NCBI GenBank assembly: GCA_004525875.1
Contig: SPBQ01000196.1
Location: forward strand, 1 to 5,173
Reading direction: 5' to 3'
Length of the DNA stretch: 5,173 nucleotides
Source of the DNA: Myxococcales bacterium
GTDB lineage: Bacteria; Desulfobacterota_B; Binatia; UBA1149; SPBQ01
The position numbers and the translations under genes were made by a program. This document shows, in pieces, positions 1 to 5,173 of this stretch. The notes beneath the pieces are model-generated. The model worked only from the letters and a program-made list of their open reading frames with translations, did not search any database and was not told the DNA's origin. The stretch's first letter is position 1, and every line of letters starts with the position of its first letter.

Positions 1-1
1 G

Positions 2-1309
2 CCCGCGCAGGTCGTGCACGAGCCCGCTCCAGTGCAGCTCGCGATGAACCAGGTTTCGCAGGACGTCGTGCCCGCCGGTGCGGCCGCGCCGAAGCCCGCG
101 CCCGTCCAGCTGGCCCAGGCCGCTGTCCACGAAGAACTACCAATGCCGGGCAGGCTGGCGGCCGGCCACGGGCCGCTCGAAGGCAAGACGGTCCACGCCA
201 ACCCGCCGAGCGTCCATATCGCCGCGCAGGGTCCGGGCCGGCGCTCGCGTCCGAACCTGATGCGCGTCCTGGTCGGCAAGTCGCTGCTGATCGATCTGAA
301 GAGCGACGCCAAGCGCGTGTCCGTGGCCAACCCCGAGGTGGCCGAGGTGCTGGTCGTCACGCCGCGTCAGGTCATGATCAATGGTCTGGCCGAGGGCGAG
401 ACGTCGATCATCATCTGGGATCGCAGCGGCAACTACACGATGAACAGCCTGGTCGTCGGCAACACGCTGCAGGACCAGGTGATGCTCGAAGTGACCGTCG
501 CAGAGATCAATCGCACGGCCATGGAGCAGCACGGCGTCGACATCCGCGCGTTCAACAGCTCCTGGGGCGGTCTCTCGAATCTGGGTAACGTTGCGCCGGT
601 CAGCGGTCAGTATCCGCCCGGACAGGGCGATCCTCTGTTCCCGATATCGCTCGACGGCGGCATCTCGTGGGCGGTCGTGAACCTCAAGGAGGATGTCGCG
701 GTGCTGTTCAAGCAGCTCCAGGACGAGAACCTCGCACGCGTTCTCGCCGAGCCGAAGCTCCTCGCGCGCAGCGGCAAAGAGGCCAACTTCCTGTCTGGTG
801 GCGAGATCCCGATCGTGATCACGCAGAACCAGGACACGACGATCGAGTTCAAGGAATTCGGCACCAAGGTCAGGTTCGTCCCGAGGGTCCGTGAGGACGG
901 GATGATCGATCTCGAGGTGGAATCCGAAGTGAGCGAGCCCGATTTCGCCGCTGGCGTGGAGCTCTTCGGCTTCAACGTCCCGGCGTTCATCACCCGACGC
1001 GTCGACACTGACGTCTCCCTGCACGACGGCGAGAGCCTGATCATCGCGGGCCTGATCAAGGAGACCAAGCAGGAGATCGAGTCGAAGATGCCGTTCATGG
1101 GCGACATCCCGTTCCTGGGATACTTCTTCCGTGCGACCGAGTACAAGAACGAGATCAAGGAACTGGTGATGGTCGTGCGGCCCCGGCTGGTGGTTCCGAT
1201 CGAGCGTGGCGACCGCGTCGCGTTGCCGACCGACCGCGGCCCGCTCACGCGCGACGAGGTCAAGACCCAGGAGACGGACGCAAAAGTCAGCAGACCGCGG
1301 CCTTGGTGA
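2..1309 (+). CDS. cpaC: Tad/Flp pilus outer-membrane secretin, CpaC/RcpA family (5' partial)
   Basis: This gene encodes the outer-membrane channel through which a Tad pilus leaves the cell. Residues are counted from the GTG at 14. Residues 1-80 are a Pro/Ala/Gln-rich linker. Residues 82-149 match the secretin pilus N-domain (LLIDL, VSVANPEVAEV, MINGLAEGETSIIIWD). Residues 154-394 form the secretin domain: QVMLEVTVAEINR, LAEPKLLARSGKEANFLSGG, then VDTDVSLHDGESLIIAGLI and PFMGDIPFLGYFF, ending in ELVMVVRPRLV. The hydrophilic tail contains ALPTD, as is common in this family. The frame stays open to the window edge, and no signal peptide follows the GTG at 14 or the ATGs at 44 and 143, so the true start lies upstream. 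CpaC proteins usually carry a BON domain between the N-domain and the secretin domain; I see no room for one here. The cpaE gene follows 28 bases later. The family call is firm. Whether the machine builds a Flp pilus or a specialised Tad-like apparatus cannot be told from this gene. Confidence 0.93.
   Translation, partial: PAQVVHEPAPVQLAMNQVSQDVVPAGAAAPKPAPVQLAQAAVHEELPMPGRLAAGHGPLEGKTVHANPPSVHIAAQGPGRRSRPNLMRVLVGKSLLIDLKSDAKRVSVANPEVAEVLVVTPRQVMINGLAEGETSIIIWDRSGNYTMNSLVVGNTLQDQVMLEVTVAEINRTAMEQHGVDIRAFNSSWGGLSNLGNVAPVSGQYPPGQGDPLFPISLDGGISWAVVNLKEDVAVLFKQLQDENLARVLAEPKLLARSGKEANFLSGGEIPIVITQNQDTTIEFKEFGTKVRFVPRVREDGMIDLEVESEVSEPDFAAGVELFGFNVPAFITRRVDTDVSLHDGESLIIAGLIKETKQEIESKMPFMGDIPFLGYFFRATEYKNEIKELVMVVRPRLVVPIERGDRVALPTDRGPLTRDEVKTQETDAKVSRPRPW
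23..115 (+). repeat. PAPVQLA coding repeat in secretin linker
   Basis: The heptapeptide PAPVQLA is encoded twice, at 23-43 and 95-115, 72 bases apart and in frame. The codons differ at several third positions (CCA/CCC, GTG/GTC, CTC/CTG), so the peptide is better conserved than the DNA. A VHE tripeptide sits just before the first copy (14-22, GTG read as Val) and shortly after the second (125-133). PAQV at 2-13 may be the end of a further degenerate unit outside the window. The segment precedes the folded secretin N-domain and is probably a flexible periplasmic linker. Confidence 0.6.
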
Positions 1310-1337
1310 AGTAGGATAGGTGGGGTAGGGGCACACC
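1310..1337 (+). promoter_or_regulatory. G-tract leader containing the cpaE ribosome binding site
   Basis: The 28 bases between the secretin stop and the cpaE GTG are strongly purine-rich. G runs lie at 1314-1315, 1319-1320, 1322-1325 and 1328-1331, separated by only 1-3 bases. The last run, with the preceding A (AGGGG, 1327-1331), sits six bases before the GTG at 1338 and is the likeliest Shine-Dalgarno. The four runs could form a two-tier G-quadruplex in the mRNA, which is a pattern-based guess. I see no sigma70-type promoter or terminator hairpin here, so read-through from the secretin gene is expected. Confidence 0.5.
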
Positions 1338-2528
1338 GTGAACGATAAGATTACAGCACTGATCGTCACACATGACGACGACAAGACCGATCGACTGCGA
1401 ACGTCGTTCTCGGCTCTGGCCGGGTTCGACGTCACCGTCGAGCCCGCGTCCTTCGCCGATTGTGTCGACAAGTTGAGGACGAGCGCTGCAGACGTGGCGA
1501 TCATCTTCCTCGATGAACAGCGAGGCGGGGCCGGCACGCTGATCCTGGAGCAGCTCAAGGGCGTTCGGGAGAACTTGTTCGCTTTTGCCGTGTCGAGCGA
1601 GCGCAGCGCCGAGGTCATCGTCAAGGCGATTCGAGCCGGTGCCGACGAGCTCCTCTCGACGATACCGAGCTCCGAGGAGCTGCTCAAGGCGTGTGTCAAG
1701 ATCGCCGAGCGGCGTCGGAGCGCCGGCTCGAGACATTCTGGAGCGTCCAAGATCATCGCCGTCTATTCGCCGCACGGGGGTGTCGGTACGACCACGCTGG
1801 CGGTGAACCTGTCCACGGCGCTGCGGGCGCGATCGGATCAGGAAGTCGCGCTCGTCGACCTCGACCTGCAATGCGGCGAGACGCCGGTTTTCCTCGACTA
1901 CAAGCCTCTGTACACGATCCTCGACGTCTGCCAGGGCATCTCCAACCTCGACCACGCCTTCATGAAGGGCGCGCTGTACACGCACAGCTCGGGACTGCAG
2001 GTGCTCTCGCCTCCGTTCAATCTCGAGGACAGTGAGGCCATCGGCGCCGCCGAGGTCGAGAAGATCCTCGACACGCTGCGGGTGATGTACCCCTTCGTGG
2101 TCGTCGACACCTCGTCGTACCTGAACGAGACGACGTTCGTGGCGCTCGAGAAGGCCGACGTCGTCTATCTCGTCACCGACAATATGGTCTCGTCGGTTCG
2201 CGCCGTTCAGCGCGTGATGGACACGGTCACCAGGCTGGGGCTCAATCCCAATGCCTTCGAGCTGGTCCTCAACAAGCAGGTGCCACGATCCGAGATCAGT
2301 GCGAAGGACGTCTCCGAGGCGCTGCGCAAGGAGATCTCTTACGTGCTGCCGCTGGACGAAGCTTCGGCCGTGGCGGCCGCCAACCAGGGGCAGCAGCTTG
2401 CCAAGATCAATGCTCGCAGCCCGCTCGTCGAGGCGATCGAGAAGATCGCGGTGGCCGAGGCCGGCGTCGCGGCGGGCGGCCAAGGACGCGGCCTGTTCGG
2501 CCGGTTCTTCTCCGAAGCGAGGCCCTGA
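1338..2528 (+). CDS. cpaE: Tad pilus localisation ATPase-like protein, CpaE/TadZ family
   Basis: This is a 396-residue ParA/MinD-superfamily protein of the kind that places Tad machinery at its site in the cell and recruits the other components. Residues 7-126 resemble a response-regulator receiver fold ([32 protein letters not shown]), but the usual KP near the end reads IP (109-110), so phosphotransfer is doubtful. Residues 138-375 are the ATPase-like domain: P-loop HGGVGTTT at 146-153, switch-like [15 protein letters not shown] at 174-188, Walker B FVVVDTSS at 253-260, and [11 protein letters not shown] at 311-321. Both lysines of the deviant Walker A motif (KGGVGKT) are replaced, by His146 and Thr151; loss of the P-loop lysine is known among CpaE/TadZ proteins. 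The tail GLFGRFF (385-391) could be an amphipathic membrane or partner contact. The GTG start is supported by AGGGG six bases upstream and by the receiver-like strand beginning at once. The cpaF gene starts two bases after the stop. Confidence 0.93.
   Translation: MNDKITALIVTHDDDKTDRLRTSFSALAGFDVTVEPASFADCVDKLRTSAADVAIIFLDEQRGGAGTLILEQLKGVRENLFAFAVSSERSAEVIVKAIRAGADELLSTIPSSEELLKACVKIAERRRSAGSRHSGASKIIAVYSPHGGVGTTTLAVNLSTALRARSDQEVALVDLDLQCGETPVFLDYKPLYTILDVCQGISNLDHAFMKGALYTHSSGLQVLSPPFNLEDSEAIGAAEVEKILDTLRVMYPFVVVDTSSYLNETTFVALEKADVVYLVTDNMVSSVRAVQRVMDTVTRLGLNPNAFELVLNKQVPRSEISAKDVSEALRKEISYVLPLDEASAVAAANQGQQLAKINARSPLVEAIEKIAVAEAGVAAGGQGRGLFGRFFSEARP
2514..2522 (+). promoter_or_regulatory. 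cpaF ribosome binding site inside cpaE
   Basis: GAAGCGAGG ends eight bases before the cpaF ATG. The GAGG core at 2519-2522 lies in the last codons of cpaE. With only two bases between the cpaE stop and the cpaF start, ribosomes finishing cpaE would be well placed to reinitiate, so coupled translation is likely. Confidence 0.5.
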
Positions 2529-2530
2529 CG

Positions 2531-4033
2531 ATGGGACTCCTCGATCGCGTCCGTGAACGCGAGGGTGGCGGCGACAACGGAAAGCCGGCCGGTCCCTCCG
2601 CATCCGAGCCGTCGCAGGATGGTGCCGCGAAGGCCGCTAACGGCAGCGCGCCGGCGGCCCCCGCACGTCCGCAGCCGCAGTCTCAGTTCGATCGGCGTAA
2701 GGATGCCTCGGGCAGCGGTCTCGCCGCGCAGTCCGACCGCAAGCGCAATCCGTCGGCCGACTCGGAACAGACCAAGGAGCTCAAGATTCGGATTCACTCC
2801 GAGTTGATCGAGCGGCTCGATCTCGCGGCGCTCGGCTCGCTCGGACCGGTGGAGGCAGGCGTGGAGATCCGGACCGTGATCTCGCAGCTGCTCGACCAGC
2901 AGGGTCTGCCGCTCTCGCGTGACGATCGTCGTCGTCTCGAGGCCGAGATCACGAGCGAGGTGCTCGGGTTCGGCCCTCTCGACCCGCTGCTCAAGGACGA
3001 TTCGATCTCGGATATTCTCGTCAACAGTGCCAAGCAGGTCTACGTGGAGCGCAACGGCAAGCTGCAGCTTGCCGAGTGTCACTTCCGCGACGACGAGCAC
3101 CTGCTCCAGATCATCGATCGCATCGTGTCGCAGGTCGGTCGCCGGGTGGACGCCTCCTCGCCGATGGTCGACGCGCGCTTGCCCGACGGCTCTCGTGTGA
3201 ACGCGATCATCCCGCCGATCGCGCTGGACGGCCCTGCGCTGTCGATTCGTCGATTCGGCCGAGATCCGTTCCACATCCAGCATCTCATCACGTTCGGCTC
3301 GATGACCGGCGAGATGGCTCAGTTCTTCGAAGCGATCGTGAAGGCTCGCATGAACATCATCGTCTCCGGCGGCACCGGCTCCGGCAAGACGACCTTGATG
3401 AACTGCCTATCGAGCTTCATTCCCGACAACGAGCGTGTCGTGACCATCGAGGACGCCGCCGAGCTCCAGCTCCAGCAGCCCCATCTCGTGCGCCTGGAGA
3501 CCCGCCCACCGAACCTCGAGGGCAAGGGGCAGGTTCTCGCGCGCGATCTGGTGCGAAACTGTCTGCGTATGCGTCCCGACCGTATCGTTGTCGGCGAGTG
3601 TCGCGCCGGTGAAGCTCTGGACATGCTCCAGGCGATGAACACCGGCCATGACGGCTCGATCACGACCCTACATGCCAACAACCCACGCGACTGCCTGAGC
3701 CGTCTGGAGATGATGATCCTGATGGCCGGTGTCGAGCTGCCCATTCAGGCCATGCGCGGGCAGATCAGCTCCGCGGTGAACTTCATCATCCAGCAGTCGC
3801 GTCAGCGTGACGGCACGAGAAAGGTCACCAAGGTGACCGAGGTCCTCGGTATGGAAGGCGATGTCATCTCGGCGCAGGACGTCTTCCAGTTCGTCCAGAC
3901 CGGCGTCGACGGTGAAGGCAAGGTTGAGGGGTACTTCGAGTGCACGGGCATCCGCCCGCGTGTTTGCGAGACGCTCCAGGCCTGCGGTATCGATCTCGGC
4001 GCCGATTTCTTCGTTCATCGGAGGCTCACGTGA
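2531..4033 (+). CDS. cpaF: Tad pilus assembly motor ATPase, CpaF/TadA family
   Basis: This is the cytoplasmic type II/IV secretion ATPase that drives Tad filament assembly. It has 500 residues. Residues 1-12 are a short amphipathic head ([11 protein letters not shown]). Residues 12-80 are a probably disordered Gly/Ala/Pro/Ser/Gln-rich linker. Residues 81-240 are the N-terminal domain, including [18 protein letters not shown] and [10 protein letters not shown]. The catalytic domain has Walker A GGTGSGKT (280-287), an Asp box IEDAAEL (306-312), a Walker B region [20 protein letters not shown] (353-372) and a His box [17 protein letters not shown] (377-393). The end ([19 protein letters not shown]) matches the usual CpaF C-terminus. 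All catalytic motifs are intact, so an active motor is expected. It should sit under the TadB/TadC platform encoded directly downstream. The ATG is chosen because it lies two bases after the cpaE stop with GAGG at good spacing. The stop overlaps the tadB start by four bases. Eight cysteines are present, with no obvious metal-site spacing. Confidence 0.97.
   Translation: MGLLDRVREREGGGDNGKPAGPSASEPSQDGAAKAANGSAPAAPARPQPQSQFDRRKDASGSGLAAQSDRKRNPSADSEQTKELKIRIHSELIERLDLAALGSLGPVEAGVEIRTVISQLLDQQGLPLSRDDRRRLEAEITSEVLGFGPLDPLLKDDSISDILVNSAKQVYVERNGKLQLAECHFRDDEHLLQIIDRIVSQVGRRVDASSPMVDARLPDGSRVNAIIPPIALDGPALSIRRFGRDPFHIQHLITFGSMTGEMAQFFEAIVKARMNIIVSGGTGSGKTTLMNCLSSFIPDNERVVTIEDAAELQLQQPHLVRLETRPPNLEGKGQVLARDLVRNCLRMRPDRIVVGECRAGEALDMLQAMNTGHDGSITTLHANNPRDCLSRLEMMILMAGVELPIQAMRGQISSAVNFIIQQSRQRDGTRKVTKVTEVLGMEGDVISAQDVFQFVQTGVDGEGKVEGYFECTGIRPRVCETLQACGIDLGADFFVHRRLT
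4020..4024 (+). promoter_or_regulatory. tadB ribosome binding site (decides the start)
   Basis: A GGAGG core lies five bases before the GTG at 4030, inside the last codons of cpaF. It favours that GTG over the in-frame GTG at 3940, which would add 30 Arg-rich residues read from the wrong frame of cpaF and would bury the N-terminal membrane helix. Confidence 0.8.
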
Positions 4034-5016
4034 CTCAACCTGCTTCCATCGCGCTGCTGATCTCGGCCGCCGTGGCTACCCTGTTCTACGGCATTTATGC
4101 GTTGCGTACGGACTCGTCACGCAAGGACGTGATGAACGCCCGGCTGAAGGGAAAGTCAGGAGAGTCGCTGACGACGCAGAGCGCCGATAAGGCGAAGAAG
4201 ACGATTTCGGTCATCCGCGAGACCAAGTACAGCGACATTCCGTTCCTGAATGCGCTGCTCGGCGGCGCCGCGTTCGCGGGTCTTCTGCGGCTGTGGCTGC
4301 TGCAGGCGCGCGTGAAGACGAGCCCCGGAACGATCGTGCTGACGGTCGGGCTACTTGGGTCGCTCGGCTTCGTGGGCGCCTACCTGCCGACCACGAGCCT
4401 GCTGAGCGGTGCCCTGGGCACGATCTTCCTCGGGGGCCTGCCGCTGATGCTCATCCATAAGAAGCGGGCGAAGCGCTTCCGGATGTTCTCCGAGCAGCTT
4501 CCCGATTCGCTGCAGATGATGAAGAACTCTCTGCAAGCCGGACACACGCTCGACAAGGCCATGCAGGTGATTTCCGAGGAGATGCCCGATCCCATAGCGC
4601 TCGAGTTTCGCGAGACGGTCGAGGAGTTGCATCTCGGCGTTCCCGTCAAGCGCGCGATGGAGAACTTCACCAACCGCATCATCGACGAGAATCTGAAGAT
4701 CTTCGTCGCCGCGCTGCTCGTGCAGCGCGAGGTCGGTGGCAACCTGACCGAGCTGCTCGGCAACCTGGCCAAGACGATTCGTGAGCGCTTCCGCATGGAG
4801 CAGGAAGTGATGGCGCTGACGGCCGAAGGCCGCTTCTCCGGCTACATCATCGGTGCTCTGCCGATCGCTCTCGCCATCATCATCAACTGCATGCAGCCCG
4901 ACTATCTGAAGCCGTTGTTCGAGACCGAGATGGGCCATACCCTGTTGAAGGCCTCCGTCGGAATGGAGCTCACGGGATTCTTCTTCATCCGGCGCGCTTG
5001 TCGCATCAACTTCTGA
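4030..5016 (+). CDS. tadB: Tad inner-membrane platform protein TadB
   Basis: This 328-residue polytopic membrane protein of the type II secretion F (GspF/PilC-like) family forms, with TadC, the inner-membrane platform on which the CpaF ATPase acts. An N-terminal membrane helix covers about residues 7-25 ([19 protein letters not shown]). A basic, polar cytoplasmic stretch follows. Residues 76-93 look like a membrane-lying helix, then helices at about 100-118 and 122-142. The cytoplasmic domain at about 148-268 carries the family pattern: [21 protein letters not shown], then [16 protein letters not shown], then [20 protein letters not shown] and [21 protein letters not shown]. Two final helices lie at about 270-286 and 303-319, before the basic tail RRACRINF. 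The length is typical of TadB. The GTG start overlaps the cpaF TGA in a GTGA arrangement, with GGAGG five bases upstream, so translation is probably coupled to cpaF. The family call is strong; TadB rather than TadC follows from position and the N-terminal helix. Confidence 0.93.
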   Translation: MTQPASIALLISAAVATLFYGIYALRTDSSRKDVMNARLKGKSGESLTTQSADKAKKTISVIRETKYSDIPFLNALLGGAAFAGLLRLWLLQARVKTSPGTIVLTVGLLGSLGFVGAYLPTTSLLSGALGTIFLGGLPLMLIHKKRAKRFRMFSEQLPDSLQMMKNSLQAGHTLDKAMQVISEEMPDPIALEFRETVEELHLGVPVKRAMENFTNRIIDENLKIFVAALLVQREVGGNLTELLGNLAKTIRERFRMEQEVMALTAEGRFSGYIIGALPIALAIIINCMQPDYLKPLFETEMGHTLLKASVGMELTGFFFIRRACRINF

Positions 5017-5020
5017 GGGA
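5014..5020 (+). promoter_or_regulatory. tadC ribosome binding site
   Basis: TGAGGGA overlaps the tadB stop codon and ends six bases before the GTG at 5027. The other nearby GTG, at 5022, is in a frame that stops after seven codons, so the GTG at 5027 is the one served. Confidence 0.65.
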
Positions 5021-5026
5021 CGTGCC

Positions 5027-5173
5027 GTGCCGATTGAGTTCATAGCCCTAACCGTATTCGTTGCAGTCTGTACGCTGACGATCGGCGTGGTGTCGATCGT
5101 TTCGGCCCGCAAGGGAGCGGGCCAGCGCCGACTGATGGCCGTCACCGCCCCGGGCGCGGCCGCAGGCGTGCGC
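5027..5173 (+). CDS. tadC: Probable TadC inner-membrane platform protein (3' truncated by window)
   Basis: The first 49 codons of an open frame run to the window edge without a stop. The product starts MPIEFIALTVFVAVCTLTIG, and residues about 4-26 form a single hydrophobic helix, followed by the basic stretch SARKGAGQRRL and then an Ala/Gly/Pro-rich segment. This looks like the N-terminal membrane helix and cytoplasmic start of a TadC protein, the partner of TadB in the platform; TadC proteins are usually about 300 residues, so most of the gene is missing. The call rests mainly on position, ten bases after tadB in a locus where tadC normally follows, together with the helix and a good Shine-Dalgarno. 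The GSPF domain that would prove it lies beyond the window. The visible part alone could belong to any membrane protein. Confidence 0.72.
   Translation, partial: MPIEFIALTVFVAVCTLTIGVVSIVSARKGAGQRRLMAVTAPGAAAGVR

Noticed and set aside
14..16. GTG at 14 as the true start of the secretin gene
   Set aside because: No signal peptide follows, the frame stays open upstream, and the start would fall within a repeat-bearing linker; the gene is cut by the window edge.
1647..1682. Inverted repeat GAGCTCCTC / GAGGAGCTG inside cpaE
   Set aside because: The eight-pair stem with an 18-base loop lies in well-conserved receiver-like coding sequence and comes from Glu-Leu-Leu codons on both sides; it has no U tract.
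137..1756. Long minus-strand open frame (539 codons) across the secretin and the start of cpaE
   Set aside because: It is antisense to two clear genes, its product is Arg/Asp/Leu-rich with no recognisable domain, and it arises from G/C-biased third positions leaving few stops on the other strand.
1287..2603. Minus-strand open frame (438 codons) opposite cpaE
   Set aside because: It spans cpaE exactly in the GC-shadow manner, with low-complexity Arg/Asp/Leu composition, and has no ribosome binding site or domain I can support.
2339..3283. Minus-strand open frame (314 codons) opposite the cpaE end and cpaF start
   Set aside because: It is antisense shadow of conserved cpaE and cpaF coding sequence and shows no motif of its own.
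3461..3480. Short tandem CTCCAG-like repeat in cpaF
   Set aside because: It encodes the ELQLQQ segment after the Asp box, and two near-copies of six bases are expected from Leu-Gln codons.
3940..4029. Upstream in-frame GTG start for tadB, adding 30 residues
   Set aside because: The added stretch is Arg-rich sequence read from the wrong frame of cpaF and has no good Shine-Dalgarno; the GTG at 4030 has GGAGG at five bases and starts directly at the membrane helix.

Overview
The window is a stretch of one tightly packed plus-strand operon for a Tad-type (tight adherence / Flp pilus) secretion machine. In order it encodes an outer-membrane secretin (CpaC/RcpA, 5' end outside the window), a ParA/MinD-like localisation factor (CpaE/TadZ), the hexameric motor ATPase (CpaF/TadA), the inner-membrane platform protein TadB, and the first 49 codons of what is almost certainly the second platform protein TadC. 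All five reading frames are intact within the window. Gaps between genes are 28, 2, -4 and 10 bases, so co-transcription and translational coupling are expected. No RNA gene, mobile element, CRISPR array or convincing terminator was seen, and no stretch over 300 bases lacks a gene.

The DNA is GC-rich (low to mid 60s per cent by eye), with strong G/C bias at third codon positions and GTG starts on three of the four genes whose start is visible. A secretin means a diderm bacterium. The order secretin-cpaE-cpaF-tadB-tadC, with no cpaD/rcpB between secretin and cpaE, differs from the Caulobacter-type and Aggregatibacter-type loci. It is more like layouts in Myxococcota and other former Deltaproteobacteria, or related diderm phyla. 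That placement is inference; nothing here fixes the species.

Working model from family knowledge: CpaE marks the assembly site at the cell pole or envelope. CpaF hydrolyses ATP under the TadB/TadC platform to move pilin subunits out of the membrane. The filament leaves through the secretin. Pilin, prepilin peptidase, CpaB and the TadD/E/F/G-like genes would lie outside the window.

I see no wholly undescribed system. The points worth a second look are the apparent absence of a BON domain in the secretin, its repeat-bearing Pro/Ala/Gln-rich N-terminal linker, a CpaE with neither P-loop lysine and a degenerate receiver domain, a G-tract-rich leader at the cpaE ribosome binding site, and facing amphipathic ends on CpaE and CpaF.
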